From assembly GCF_003254055.1 (NCBI RefSeq), contig NZ_QKZT01000001.1:1-64000 (forward strand): a stretch of 64,000 nt of DNA, in the 5' to 3' direction. A program made the translations under genes and the position numbers. Below, piece by piece: positions 34,453 through 44,014 of this stretch; within the stretch, counting starts at the first letter, position 1, and the number at the start of each line of letters is the position of its first letter. This stretch comes from Algoriphagus chordae (GTDB lineage: Bacteria; Bacteroidota; Bacteroidia; Cytophagales; Cyclobacteriaceae). Below the pieces are notes generated by a model. The model was not told where the DNA came from. It worked only from the letters and a program-made list of their open reading frames with translations, and did no database searches.

Positions 34453-35187
34453 TTAGAGACTCATCATTTCTTTGAATCTCGCCGCTTGTCTTCTACTGAC
34501 CTCAATTCTATCTCCTCCTTTGAGCGTCACTACTAGACCACCATTGAACCATGGCTCTATTCCTTCTACCCAACCGAGATTGATGATGTGCTTGCGACTT
34601 GCCCTAAAGAAAGATTTCTCATCCAATCGCTCATCCAAAGCATTGAGTGATTTGTGTATCATTGGCTTAAAGTTGTCAAAGTACACTTTAATATAGTTGC
34701 CGTCAGATTCAAACAAACGAACATTAGATAGTCTCACAAACCAACATCTATCTCCGTCTTTCACGAAAACTTGGTCTTCAAGCGTTAACTTCTTTTGGCT
34801 ATGGCTGTAAGGAACATCTTCACCTTTGGTAAAGCCGTCTATTTTTCCCTGAAGTTTGGTAATGGCTTCCTCGAGACGCTTAGGCTCGATGGGTTTCAAT
34901 AAGTAGTCCAAGGCATTAACCTGAAATGCTTTCAAAGCGTATTCATCGTAAGCAGTGGTAAATATCACATGCGGAACGTTATCAAGCTCTTCCAGAAGTT
35001 CAAAGCCTGTTTTCTCTGGCATCTGAATGTCTAGAAAAATAACATCAGGGTTCAACTGATCGATTTTTTCCTTGGCATCGTCCACGTTTACTGCTTCACC
35101 TACAACTTCTACACTTTCTAGTTGATTTAATAAGTTGATCAGCTCTTTTCTTGCTAATCTTTCATCGTCAATTACAATGGCTCTCAT
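34453..35187 (-). CDS. LytR/AlgR-type response regulator of a LytS/LytTR pair
   Basis: A 244-residue regulator: receiver domain with Asp8/Asp9 and phosphoacceptor Asp53 (FLDIQMPEKTG), TTAYDEYALKAF and LLKPIEPKRL, then LytTR (FESDGNYIKVYFDNFKPMIHKSLNALDERL, RASRKHIINLGWVEGIEPW). It binds DNA through the LytTR beta-strand fold. It follows the kinase gene after 14 nt in the same operon, so the two form a two-component pair. Target genes are unknown. Confidence 0.93.
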   Translation of the reverse strand: MRAIVIDDERLARKELINLLNQLESVEVVGEAVNVDDAKEKIDQLNPDVIFLDIQMPEKTGFELLEELDNVPHVIFTTAYDEYALKAFQVNALDYLLKPIEPKRLEEAITKLQGKIDGFTKGEDVPYSHSQKKLTLEDQVFVKDGDRCWFVRLSNVRLFESDGNYIKVYFDNFKPMIHKSLNALDERLDEKSFFRASRKHIINLGWVEGIEPWFNGGLVVTLKGGDRIEVSRRQAARFKEMMSL

Positions 35188-35201
35188 TTTTGTTGAGTTG
35201 G

Positions 35202-36254
35202 TTATTCAAATGTAACTTTTTGTTTCGGAATCTTTATTTCAGTGATAACGAATTGATTTCCTGAGTTGAAGATACGGAAGCTAGCTTTAGCTCCATAAAT
35301 TAACTTAAGTCTTTGTACCGTATTACTTAATCCGTGCCCTTGTTCACTATCAGAATTCAGGCTAGGCTGCCGGGTAAGCTGCCCACTATTCTTGACTTGA
35401 ATATACAAATCATCGTGCAATCCTTCCCTACACTTGATTTCAATCGTACCGCCTTTCACCAGATTTGACACCCCATGTTTAATGCCGTTTTCGACGATCG
35501 TCTGAAGCATCATGGGAGGAATTTTATAGGTATATGACTCATCTTCAATATGGTACACTACTTTCAGTCTTTCTTCAAAACGAATAGACTCAAGCTCCAA
35601 GTAGTCTTTTACCGTATTCAATTCCTCACCGAATTCAATGGTTTGCTTTTTGTCCATCATCAAGGAAAACCGAAGCATATTCGAGATTCTAGTGATTGCA
35701 GTTTTAGCTTTAATTGGGTCTTCATCTACCAGCGCTCTTACGCTATTGAGTGCGTTGAAAATGAAATGTGGATTGAGCTGACTTTTTAGATGATTAAGTC
35801 TGATTTCATTGATCTTCGCCTCGTATTTCAGAGTAGAATTATAGTTGTCAAGAAAATGGACTAGGAAGTACATCAGAAACCAAAGCGCATACAATAAAAC
35901 CGCCTGAAGAAGATTGGCCAGAATAAGTAATATTTTGAAATCCTCTGATGGATTCAGCGTACCGAAGGCAATATTGATTAATATCTGGGCTACAATATTG
36001 ACGAACGAAAGCGCGATAATAGCCAGCAGCGATTGAAATAAAAGCTGCGAAATGCTGAGCTTAAACCAGTTGTAGGTTTTGACTATATATCGTAAAAAAT
36101 GAGTAGAAATAAGGTTAGTCGCAGCTAAGACTATAAAAGCCCAAATTTGGACAGAAGTAACTCCTTTGGAAAGCGAAGCCAAGAAAATACTCACTAGGGC
36201 AAAGCCTCCCCATCCGAATATTTGTAACAACCAATACAGCCTTGTTCTATTCAT
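35202..36254 (-). CDS. LytS-type sensor histidine kinase
   Basis: A 350-residue kinase with about four transmembrane segments in the first 140 residues and no large sensor domain. The His_kinase (LytS/YehU) region contains LKSQLNPHFIFNALNSV with the phosphorylated His, and the HATPase N-box VENGIKHGVSNL and G-box GHGLSNTVQRL. Membrane-located; the stimulus may be membrane state. First gene of the operon with the LytTR regulator. Confidence 0.93.
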   Translation of the reverse strand: MNRTRLYWLLQIFGWGGFALVSIFLASLSKGVTSVQIWAFIVLAATNLISTHFLRYIVKTYNWFKLSISQLLFQSLLAIIALSFVNIVAQILINIAFGTLNPSEDFKILLILANLLQAVLLYALWFLMYFLVHFLDNYNSTLKYEAKINEIRLNHLKSQLNPHFIFNALNSVRALVDEDPIKAKTAITRISNMLRFSLMMDKKQTIEFGEELNTVKDYLELESIRFEERLKVVYHIEDESYTYKIPPMMLQTIVENGIKHGVSNLVKGGTIEIKCREGLHDDLYIQVKNSGQLTRQPSLNSDSEQGHGLSNTVQRLKLIYGAKASFRIFNSGNQFVITEIKIPKQKVTFE

Positions 36255-36334
36255 AACCGCTCAAAGATAAATAACCCGATTGTCTCCTCTTTCTTAATTT
36301 GATAAAAGGGGGATTCGATTGATTATTAGCCTTC

Positions 36335-39166
36335 TTAGCTATTTAATTCCATCTTAAGGAATTTTCCAGTATAGCTCTTTGCATTGGAGGCGATTTTTTC
36401 GGGAGTCCCCTCCACTACAATTGTTCCTCCTTTATTTCCTCCTTCTGGCCCCAGATCTACGATATAATCAGCCATTTTGATCACGTCCATGTTATGCTCG
36501 ATAATCAAGACCGTATTGCCTTTGGACACTAGCCCATTCACCACGAGCATCAATAATTCTATGTCTTGGAAATGCAATCCAGTGGTAGGCTCATCAAGGA
36601 TATAGAAAGTCTTGCCCGTGTCTTTTTTGGAAAGTTCGGTTGCCAATTTGACGCGTTGTGCTTCTCCTCCAGAAAGTGTAGTGGCGTGCTGACCAAGGGT
36701 AATATAGCCCAAACCAACATCATTGAGGGTCTTAATTTTTCTGAGGATTTTTGGAAGCTTATCGAAAAATTCTACGGCTTGCTCTACGGTCATATCGAGC
36801 ACATCAGATATCGATTTTCCCTTGTATCGGATCTCTAAAGTCTCTCGATTGTAACGTTTTCCTTTGCAAGTTTCACAAGGCACATGGACATCTGGGAGAA
36901 AATCCATCTCGATCAACTTCATTCCTGCACCTTCACAATCTTCGCATCTTCCTCCCTTTACATTGAAGGAAAAACGCCCTGGCTTATAGCCTCTGATTTT
37001 GGCTTCAGGAAGTTCTGTAAACAAAGTCCGTATATCGGAGAAAACGCCCGTGTAAGTCGCTGGGTTTGATCTCGGAGTTCTTCCAATCGGCGATTGATCT
37101 ACTTCTATGACCTTGTCCAAGTGCTCCAAGCCTTCCACAGATGCGTAGGGCATTGGGTTTTTCTTGGAATTATAAATATGCTGATTTAGAATAGGGTAAA
37201 GAGTCTCGTGAATCAAAGTGCTTTTCCCAGATCCCGAAACACCCGTGATACAAATTAAGGTACCTAGCGGAAGATTTAGATCAATATTCTTGAGGTTGTT
37301 ACCAGTTGCCCCTTTAATTACTAGGGATTTGCCTTTCCCTTCTCTACGCTCTGTAGGAACAGGAAGACCCACTTTGGCAGCTAGGTATTTTGCCGTGAGC
37401 CCATCAGTCTGTAGAATATGCGCTGGTGTGCCGCTGGCTACAATATGCCCGCCATGACGTCCAGCACCAGGCCCCATATCCAAAAGATAATCCGAGGCCA
37501 GCATCATGTCTTTGTCATGCTCCACTACCAATACCGAATTCCCCAAATCACGCAAGCTTTGAAGTGCTTGGATTAGTTTTTCGTTGTCCCGCTGATGAAG
37601 TCCAATACTTGGTTCATCCAATATATAAAGCACTCCTACCAGCTGGGTTCCAATCTGAGTAGCGAGTCGGATTCTCTGTGCTTCTCCCCCAGAAAGTGTC
37701 CTTAGCGGTCTATTGAGAGATAAATAGTCCAATCCTATATCGAGTAGAAAACCGATTCTTTTCCGAATTTCTTTCAGGACTTCTGTTGCTATCACATTTT
37801 GCTTTTCGGAAAGTCTATCTTCCAATCCTACAAACCATTCTCCCAGTGAGCGAATGTCCATCACAGCCAATTGACCAATGTGAGTATCATCTATTTTGAT
37901 ATGAAGAGCCTCTTGCTTCAGTCTATATCCATGGCAATCTGGACAGGTTTTGGTAATGGTAAACTCACTCACCCAATCTTGGATTTTGTCTGAGCTTCCC
38001 TCCTGATATTTTTTCAAAAAGTTTATAATCCCTTCAAAAGTAGTATGCCATTTGGTTCCAGGGTGTTTTACAGAATCTACTGCTACTTCTATTTTGTCTC
38101 CATTCAGCAGGATTTCTACGACATGATCAGGAAGATCTTTGATCGGCGTACTCATGCTGCACTTATAGTGCTTGAGAATGGCTTCTATTTTCTTGAAAAT
38201 CCAGATATCTCGGTATTCTCCAAGCGGCGCGATGCCTCCTCTGGTGATACTGAGTTTGGGATCTGGGATAATGCTTTCACGGGTAATTTCCTCTGTAATA
38301 CCGAGGCCTTTACAAGTAGGACAAGCACCATATGGGCTATTGAATGAAAAGGTATTTGGTGCTGGTTCTTCGTAGGAAAGACCAGTCTCCGGATCCATCA
38401 GATACTTGGAGAAATGATGAATTTCACCTGCCTCATCACGAATCATAATAACTCCTTTGCCATGCTGCAAAGCTGATTTGAGAGACTGTGTAATGCGAAA
38501 ACGGTCAGATTCTTCTGCTACGATTCGGTCTATTACGATCTCAATATCATGGATTTTATAACGATCCACCTGCATTTTGGGAACCATCTCCATCACCACT
38601 CCATCTACTCGGACTTTTGAGAAACCCATTTTTCGGATTTGCTCAAAAAGCTCTCTGTAATGCCCCTTTCGCCCTTTGACTACTGGAGCTAAGACATAAA
38701 GTTTTTGATCTAAGAAATTGGTAAACAGCAAATCGATGATCTGATCTTCAGTTTGACGAACCATTTTTGACCCTGTCAAATAAGAATAGGCATCTCCAGC
38801 TCTCGCATATAGCAAGCGCATGAAATCGTAAATCTCAGTAACGGTACCTACAGTAGATCGTGGGTTTTTGGAAGTAGTCTTTTGCTCGATTGCAATAACA
38901 GGAGAAAGCCCATTGATTTTATCCACATCAGGGCGCTCCATACCTCCGAGAAAAGATCTGGCGTAGGCTGAAAAAGACTCCATATATCTTCGCTGCCCTT
39001 CGGCATAGATGGTGTCAAATGCTAGTGAGCTCTTACCGCTACCACTAAGTCCGGTGATTACCACCAGCTTATTACGTGGAATTTTAAGGTCTAAGTTTTG
39101 AAGATTATGCTCTCGGGCTCCAAAAATCTCTATGTATTCTTCCTTTGCAGGAGTGACTTGACTCAT
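36335..39166 (-). CDS. uvrA: UvrABC excinuclease subunit A
   Basis: A 943-residue protein starting at ATG 39166 (MSQVTPAKEEYIEIFGAREHNLQNL); a TTG five codons upstream is less likely. Two ABC ATPase modules are present: Walker A GLSGSGKSSLAF near the N-terminus and GVSGSGKSTLIHE later, with LSGGEAQRIRLA and LSGGEAQRVKLA signatures. Zinc-binding cysteine pairs are visible (CPTCKGLG, CPDCHGYR, CEDCEGAG, CETCKGKR). It recognises DNA damage and loads UvrB in nucleotide excision repair. Monocistronic. Confidence 0.97.
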   Translation of the reverse strand: MSQVTPAKEEYIEIFGAREHNLQNLDLKIPRNKLVVITGLSGSGKSSLAFDTIYAEGQRRYMESFSAYARSFLGGMERPDVDKINGLSPVIAIEQKTTSKNPRSTVGTVTEIYDFMRLLYARAGDAYSYLTGSKMVRQTEDQIIDLLFTNFLDQKLYVLAPVVKGRKGHYRELFEQIRKMGFSKVRVDGVVMEMVPKMQVDRYKIHDIEIVIDRIVAEESDRFRITQSLKSALQHGKGVIMIRDEAGEIHHFSKYLMDPETGLSYEEPAPNTFSFNSPYGACPTCKGLGITEEITRESIIPDPKLSITRGGIAPLGEYRDIWIFKKIEAILKHYKCSMSTPIKDLPDHVVEILLNGDKIEVAVDSVKHPGTKWHTTFEGIINFLKKYQEGSSDKIQDWVSEFTITKTCPDCHGYRLKQEALHIKIDDTHIGQLAVMDIRSLGEWFVGLEDRLSEKQNVIATEVLKEIRKRIGFLLDIGLDYLSLNRPLRTLSGGEAQRIRLATQIGTQLVGVLYILDEPSIGLHQRDNEKLIQALQSLRDLGNSVLVVEHDKDMMLASDYLLDMGPGAGRHGGHIVASGTPAHILQTDGLTAKYLAAKVGLPVPTERREGKGKSLVIKGATGNNLKNIDLNLPLGTLICITGVSGSGKSTLIHETLYPILNQHIYNSKKNPMPYASVEGLEHLDKVIEVDQSPIGRTPRSNPATYTGVFSDIRTLFTELPEAKIRGYKPGRFSFNVKGGRCEDCEGAGMKLIEMDFLPDVHVPCETCKGKRYNRETLEIRYKGKSISDVLDMTVEQAVEFFDKLPKILRKIKTLNDVGLGYITLGQHATTLSGGEAQRVKLATELSKKDTGKTFYILDEPTTGLHFQDIELLMLVVNGLVSKGNTVLIIEHNMDVIKMADYIVDLGPEGGNKGGTIVVEGTPEKIASNAKSYTGKFLKMELNS

Positions 39167-39295
39167 ATAATCGGCGGGCAATTTTAAACGGCGAAGGTAC
39201 GTATTTTCAGCTGTACACAGAAGTAAACTTCAAAGAGTATAACTCAAGAACGTCAGATTGGTTCATAGATCGAATGATAGATCCTCCACCTGTGC

Positions 39296-39742
39296 TTATT
39301 CTCTTTCTTCAAATGGAATAATGATGCCCTTCTCCAGGTAATTCTTTAAACTATGAAGCAAAATTGCCCAGCAATATGAAGCAACCTTAAAGTGCTCATT
39401 ACATGCTGGCCATCCAGAATGACTAAAATTGACAGTAACATTGGTCCCAGACGTCTCCAAATCAAAACCAAAGGTAGTCGGATCCCAATCTGGATCTGCC
39501 TTGGTCATCTTTACATGAAAAGTTGTATTTGAATCAATCTTACTCACTCGGCCAAACCAGTTATATGACTCTCCGAAATAAAAATTGTACTGTGCATTAA
39601 GTTCTGGCTTGCCTGTGCAGCTAAGTGGCCACCAATTGATCAGGTGCTTCGGCTCCGAAATAGCCTCGAAAACCTCCCCAACGGAGGCAGAGATAATTAG
39701 TCGGTGGTAAATAGCAAAATTGTCATTAGGCGTAGTTTCCAT
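39296..39742 (-). CDS. SRPBCC (AHSA1/START-like) protein
   Basis: A 148-residue protein of the AHSA1/SRPBCC fold: it opens with RLIISASVGEVFEAISEPKHLINWWP and continues FGRVSKI and FSHSGWPA, ending in a C-terminal helix (CWAILLHSLKNYLEKG). These proteins bind hydrophobic ligands in a deep pocket; the ligand is unknown. It is cytoplasmic. The 245-nt gap on its upstream side contains no gene that I can support. Confidence 0.88.
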   Translation of the reverse strand: METTPNDNFAIYHRLIISASVGEVFEAISEPKHLINWWPLSCTGKPELNAQYNFYFGESYNWFGRVSKIDSNTTFHVKMTKADPDWDPTTFGFDLETSGTNVTVNFSHSGWPACNEHFKVASYCWAILLHSLKNYLEKGIIIPFEERE

Positions 39743-39987
39743 AACATCATCAATTCAGAGAAAGTTAAGACTTGAAAGCCAATACACAAAGCCAAAGTTG
39801 TCACAAAGCAGATTTTGAGGCTGTTAGGCATCCAGTGCTAGCCTGAAATGACATCTCCGTTCTGTTTATCAATGTTGCCTTTTTACTAAACCTATCCTGT
39901 TTGTGGTCAGTGTAAGTAGCTTATATCCAATTATGGTTTTGTCTAGCCTAGCTAATTTGACTCATATGATTCCTCCACTTATTGCTA

Positions 39988-40926
39988 TCATTCCGGCAAC
40001 TGGATTTCATAACTTTTACCGCGCTTTATATTCAAATCTTTATCCCGAAGCCATGGATTGTATAGCTTCAGTTCTTTGTAAGTACTTCCATGCTCTTTAG
40101 CCCAAGAGGCTAGATTCTTGATATCACTGCTAACAGTGACTTTTTTGAAAGTAGGATTACTATAAAAATCTGAGTCGCGAAGGTGAAAACCGAATGCTCC
40201 AGGATTCTCGAAAATCACTTTGAAGGCTAGAATTCTAAACAGATACCTGCTCGTTTCATCATTCAGGTACAAGTCGTAGTAGTTTTTGGCCAATTGATCA
40301 TTTTGTCTCCGCGCAAATCCTGACTGTCCCATATTATAACTTGCCGCCACAGCAGTCCAATCTCCAAATTTAGCATGTGCCTTATTGAGATATTTTGAGG
40401 CTGCAAGAGTAGCTTTTTCCAGATGATAGCGCTCGTCCACATCTTTGGAAATTTCTAGTCCATATTCTTTACCTGTAGACTCCATGATCTGCCAAAATCC
40501 TCGTGCTCCGGCAGGAGAAGCTACATTCATCAATGCAGATTCTGCCATTGCGAGGTATTTGAAATCATCTGGAATAGCATTTTCTTTAAGCATTCTTTCG
40601 ATCTCTGGTAGGAATTTGCTTGATCGCTTCATTAGCAAGATCATATTGGACTGCCAATAAGCATTCACGTAGATCTCACGCTCCAATCTCTCTTTTACAT
40701 CTTCTATCTCTAGTGGGACTTTCTCTCCAGCAAAGGTCAGTTCGGCAGGAATATCAAACAAGCGAACCGTATCTCTGGAGGATAAAGGCATGGTTTGTAG
40801 CATTTGTACATTGGCTACTGAGGGTTCTGCGGTTATTTCCGTCTGCGTTTTCCAAATGGCATAGGCTGCCATTGCGAGGCAAAGAATTATAAGGCTGTAT
40901 AGCGGAATGAGTTGTGACTTATTCAT
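39988..40926 (-). CDS. Lytic transglycosylase (MltD-like) with C-terminal LysM-like segment
   Basis: A 312-residue protein with an N-terminal membrane anchor/signal (LIPLYSLIILCLAMAAYAIW). The SLT domain has the catalytic Glu in AMAESALMNVASPAGARGFWQIM, followed by KEYGLEI and VAASYNMGQSGF. The last 45 residues (LASWAKEHGSTYKELKLYNPWL...RGKSYEIQLP) look like a LysM-type binding module. It cleaves peptidoglycan glycan strands in the periplasm. Confidence 0.92.
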   Translation of the reverse strand: MNKSQLIPLYSLIILCLAMAAYAIWKTQTEITAEPSVANVQMLQTMPLSSRDTVRLFDIPAELTFAGEKVPLEIEDVKERLEREIYVNAYWQSNMILLMKRSSKFLPEIERMLKENAIPDDFKYLAMAESALMNVASPAGARGFWQIMESTGKEYGLEISKDVDERYHLEKATLAASKYLNKAHAKFGDWTAVAASYNMGQSGFARRQNDQLAKNYYDLYLNDETSRYLFRILAFKVIFENPGAFGFHLRDSDFYSNPTFKKVTVSSDIKNLASWAKEHGSTYKELKLYNPWLRDKDLNIKRGKSYEIQLPE

Positions 40927-40953
40927 TAAATAAATAGGATGAGTTATTAATTA

Positions 40954-40981
40954 AAAACCTGAGTTTGGAGGCTCAGGTTTT
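40954..40981 (-). terminator. Intrinsic terminator after the 41-kb lipoprotein gene
   Basis: AAAACCTGAG and CTCAGGTTTT are perfect 10-bp arms with an 8-nt loop; the minus-strand side continues with T residues. Confidence 0.8.
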
Positions 40982-40991
40982 GGTTTGTTGA

Positions 40992-41642
40992 TTAGAATTT
41001 GAACCAAGGATATTTGTCATCGATAAAATCCAAAGCTCGTGGCAATTTATCATCAGGCGTCCCAGCTAGGGCCGGTAGGGTAGACGGATTGGAAGGATAA
41101 GTTGTTCCATCAAACTTCACAATACGGTTTTTACCTCCACTATAAATAAGCAAATCATTCCAACCATTGGATTTGTTGGCATCGATGATCACTGGATAGC
41201 CTGACACTGAAAATATGGTAATTACATTTCCTGCTTTATCCAAAATGAATTGGGTACAACCGCCAGATCCACAAAAATACGGACCTGAAAGTCCAACAAG
41301 AATTTCATTTGTGCCATCAGCATTCAGGTCGTACTCAAACTGGACAAATTTGCGATCATTCTCTTCCAAAAAACCCTTTTCAATATCATCTGTGAACTTC
41401 TTCTGCAATGCTGACCTGACGATTTCGGCAGTTTCTATTGATACTGAGGCTTTTTGGTATTGATCCGCTGGAATATCATCACTAGGATCTGGATCGACTA
41501 ATACTACTGGCTTTTCGACTAGCTCTGTGCTAGCAGTAGGATCAGCCATTTCTTCTGATTCACTCTTGGATGTTTCTTGGGAACCACAAGCTGAAACCGC
41601 TAGAACAAGAAAAAAACTAAGATAAAAGGAGCATGTTTTCAT
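40992..41642 (-). CDS. Lipoprotein of unknown function
   Basis: A 216-residue protein starting at ATG 41642 (MKTCSFYLSFFLVLAVSACGS), chosen because the lipobox VSAC then lies at the usual distance. After a Ser/Glu-rich linker there is an EF-hand/VCBS-like element (YDLNADGTNEILVGL), then a Cys pair (YFCGSGGCTQFIL) and a Gly/Lys-rich end. I recognise the overall shape as a conserved but uncharacterised bacterial lipoprotein; no function can be given. The gene is followed by its own terminator. Confidence 0.75.
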   Translation of the reverse strand: MKTCSFYLSFFLVLAVSACGSQETSKSESEEMADPTASTELVEKPVVLVDPDPSDDIPADQYQKASVSIETAEIVRSALQKKFTDDIEKGFLEENDRKFVQFEYDLNADGTNEILVGLSGPYFCGSGGCTQFILDKAGNVITIFSVSGYPVIIDANKSNGWNDLLIYSGGKNRIVKFDGTTYPSNPSTLPALAGTPDDKLPRALDFIDDKYPWFKF

Positions 41643-41706
41643 GATATCTGTGAGGTTAGTCATCATCCAATTTTGCGTTTATTCCTTCACATTCAAAGCT
41701 GCAATG

Positions 41707-42429
41707 CTAGAAATTTGGGCTGAGCAAATACTTGTTATAAAATTCGTCAATCACATGCACCGCTTCCGTAGCATCTTCCACCACAGAGAAAAGCTCCAAA
41801 TCTTCTTCATTAATATAATGATGGCTAAGCAGCGTTTTTTTGATCCAATCAACTAATCCTGTCCAGTAATCCTTACCCACCAACACAATAGGAAACTTGC
41901 CGATTTTATTGGTCTGAATCAGTGTCAAAGCTTCAAAAAACTCATCCATTGTTCCAAAACCTCCTGGAAGCACTACAAAACCTTGGGAATATTTAATGAA
42001 CATCACTTTTCGCACAAAAAAGTAATCAAAGGTCATCAACTTGTCCCGATCAATGTAAATATTATCAAACTGTTCAAAAGGCAACTCTATATTCAAGCCG
42101 ACGGATTTTCCACCTTCAGAATGCGCCCCTTTATTACCAGCTTCCATGATACCAGGGCCACCACCAGTGATTACACCATAGCCGTGGCGTACCAGTTTGG
42201 CGGCGATATCCTCTGCCATTTTATAATGCTGATGATCTCTAGGAGTCCTAGCGGATCCAAAAATTGAAACGCAAGGACCTATTTTGGAAAGCTTTTCAAA
42301 CCCCTCCACAAACTCGGACATCACTTTAAAAATCACCCAAGAATCTGCGCTTTTTATTTCACTCCAATCTCTCTCCTTGAAGGCAAGGCGGATTTTGTCT
42401 TCTGCATTTTTAATTTCTTGATTGCTCAT
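41707..42429 (-). CDS. LOG-family (TIGR00730) nucleoside 5'-monophosphate phosphoribohydrolase
   Basis: A 240-residue Rossmann-fold protein with the family signatures GGGPGIMEAGNKGA and LPGGFGTMDEFFEAL (PGGxGTxxE). Family members cleave nucleoside or cytokinin-ribotide monophosphates to base and ribose-5-phosphate. The length fits the longer bacterial LOG group with an extra N-terminal helix. Cytoplasmic; it is divergent from the YkgJ-type gene. Confidence 0.9.
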   Translation of the reverse strand: MSNQEIKNAEDKIRLAFKERDWSEIKSADSWVIFKVMSEFVEGFEKLSKIGPCVSIFGSARTPRDHQHYKMAEDIAAKLVRHGYGVITGGGPGIMEAGNKGAHSEGGKSVGLNIELPFEQFDNIYIDRDKLMTFDYFFVRKVMFIKYSQGFVVLPGGFGTMDEFFEALTLIQTNKIGKFPIVLVGKDYWTGLVDWIKKTLLSHHYINEEDLELFSVVEDATEAVHVIDEFYNKYLLSPNF

Positions 42430-42571
42430 ATCCTTATTTTTATTAAAGAAAACGATCTCTATGCTTAAATGAACAGTATATTCTCTACTATTCGCCTGCC
42501 GTCAAGTTAACTCACTGATTTTCAATACAAAAAAATAGTCAGTTAAGAGAATCAATCGGCTCAACTTGGCG

Positions 42572-42579
42572 TACTTTTG
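42572..42579 (+). promoter_or_regulatory. -7 promoter box
   Basis: TACTTTTG matches TAnnTTTG and is followed by CGCACC, 24 nt before the YkgJ-type start codon. Confidence 0.55.
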
Positions 42580-42602
42580 CGCACCAATATGCATATAAAG
42601 AG

Positions 42603-43202
42603 ATGAATCTCGCTGAAAAATCTCAAGCTGCCCTGGACCTGTTCGGTGAGCTTGAGTCAGATACCAAGCAATTTGTAGCTGAAAGTGGATTAAGCTGTGT
42701 ATCTGGATGTGGCTTTTGCTGCGCAAATCCAAAAGTTCCAGCTTCTCCCTTAGAATTTCTCCCATTGGCCTTTGACCTCTATGACAAAGGCCTGGCCGAG
42801 TCCACCTTAGTGGATTTGGAAAGCAAAGAGGATCAGGATAGCTGTGTCATGTATAGACCACAATCTATCGATGGGAAAAAGGGTTTTTGTGGAAACCACT
42901 CCAAAAGAGGAATGATCTGCAGATTGTTTGCCAGCTCTGCGCGAAGAACCAAATATGGTAAAAAAGACCTCATAATCTGCAAAGTATTGAAGGATGAGAA
43001 GTCTGCTGAGTTTTTAAAAACAAGCGAAAGAATAAATATTGATATGGATATTCCGCTTGCAACTGCCTTTTACTCCCGTTTAGACGAAATAGATCAGTCA
43101 CTTTGTCAGCAATTTACCATAAATGAAGCCATTGCTTTTGCGTTGGAACTAGTTTTGAGATATAAATTCTACGAAGAGCAAGAATTTGATGCAATTGCGT
43201 AA
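42603..43202 (+). CDS. YkgJ-family cysteine-cluster protein
   Basis: A 199-residue protein with the YkgJ metal-cluster signature CVSGCGFCC (residues 33-41), then CVMYRP, CGNH, and RGMICRLF. The spacing of the eight or so Cys residues suggests a zinc- or iron-sulfur-binding fold. The function is unknown in the family. It is cytoplasmic and has its own TAnnTTTG promoter box. The following gene starts 70 nt on, so it may be a separate unit. Confidence 0.85.
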   Translation: MNLAEKSQAALDLFGELESDTKQFVAESGLSCVSGCGFCCANPKVPASPLEFLPLAFDLYDKGLAESTLVDLESKEDQDSCVMYRPQSIDGKKGFCGNHSKRGMICRLFASSARRTKYGKKDLIICKVLKDEKSAEFLKTSERINIDMDIPLATAFYSRLDEIDQSLCQQFTINEAIAFALELVLRYKFYEEQEFDAIA

Positions 43203-43272
43203 TTTTTTTGCTCCTCCCAATTGAAGTATATTGTGACATATTTTAAAGATAACGTCTCACAAGTTTTTAATT

Positions 43273-43638
43273 ATGCTAAAAATCGGAGAAATAATACAGA
43301 CTGTCAGAGGAATAGTGGAGACCAAAATAGACATGGTCAAACTGGATATACAAGATCAGTTTGCTGGTGTGTTGACAAGGATGATTTTCTTAATCATGAT
43401 GGGCGGCAGCCTTTTATTGGTGCTTTTATTCCTTAGCCTTTCTTTAGCTTTTTTTCTCAGCCAATATTTCGAATCACCTCACATGGGATTCCTGATCGTT
43501 GGCGTACTTTATCTATTTGTACTTCTAGTTCTTTTCCTGCTAAGGGACCATGATCCTACTGAAGAAAAAATGCAAAAGGGCTTGAAAAATTTTATATTTA
43601 GATCTAGAATTTTTAAAAAACGTCGTGATAATGAGTAA
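43273..43638 (+). CDS. Holin-like inner-membrane protein (DUF1469 type)
   Basis: A 121-residue protein with an N-terminal amphipathic helix (ETKIDMVKLDIQDQFAGVL) and two transmembrane segments (LIMMGGSLLLVLLFLSLSLAFFL and GFLIVGVLYLFVLLVLFLL), ending in basic residues. This is the phage-holin-superfamily-6/DUF1469 layout common in Bacteroidota chromosomes without phage. It overlaps the next gene by 8 nt. Confidence 0.85.
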   Translation: MLKIGEIIQTVRGIVETKIDMVKLDIQDQFAGVLTRMIFLIMMGGSLLLVLLFLSLSLAFFLSQYFESPHMGFLIVGVLYLFVLLVLFLLRDHDPTEEKMQKGLKNFIFRSRIFKKRRDNE

Positions 43639-44014
43639 GGACTTAGAGAAAAAAGAAGAAGAACTAGAACAGTCTTTAGCGCGGCAGCTAGAATTATTTA
43701 AGGCTGAATCAGAAGACTGGTTAAAAATCGGCGGAGTAGTTTTAGCGGGAGGATTGATAGCCCTAGCTATCGTCAAAACGCGCAGAAATCGCAAGGATCG
43801 CAAAACCGATGAAGCACTTGCTGTGCTTGAAAGAGAAGGATTACTCACCAAGGATATTGAGAAAAAGCTTACTGAAGACTCTAAGTCCACATTCTGGCCT
43901 AGCATCAGCCAGCGCTTACTTATTTTAGGACTTGCTTTTGCCAAGGAGAAATTTCTTCCTAACCTATTTGCCTCTCAGCCAGAAGATGCCGAAGTCGAAG
44001 AAGCAGGTAAGTAA
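43631..44014 (+). CDS. Small membrane protein paired with the holin-like gene
   Basis: A 127-residue protein starting at ATG 43631 (MSKDLEKKEEELEQSLARQLEL), a coiled-coil-like N-terminus, followed by one transmembrane helix (IGGVVLAGGLIALAIV) and a charged C-terminus. I recognise no family. It overlaps the upstream gene by 8 nt and the GGGP synthase by 29 nt, so the three are translationally coupled. It may work with the holin-like protein in the membrane. Confidence 0.75.
   Translation: MSKDLEKKEEELEQSLARQLELFKAESEDWLKIGGVVLAGGLIALAIVKTRRNRKDRKTDEALAVLEREGLLTKDIEKKLTEDSKSTFWPSISQRLLILGLAFAKEKFLPNLFASQPEDAEVEEAGK

Noticed and set aside
43540..43944. 134-codon frame antisense to the holin-like region
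   Set aside because: Low-complexity Ser-rich translation opposite two genes in coupled reading frames.
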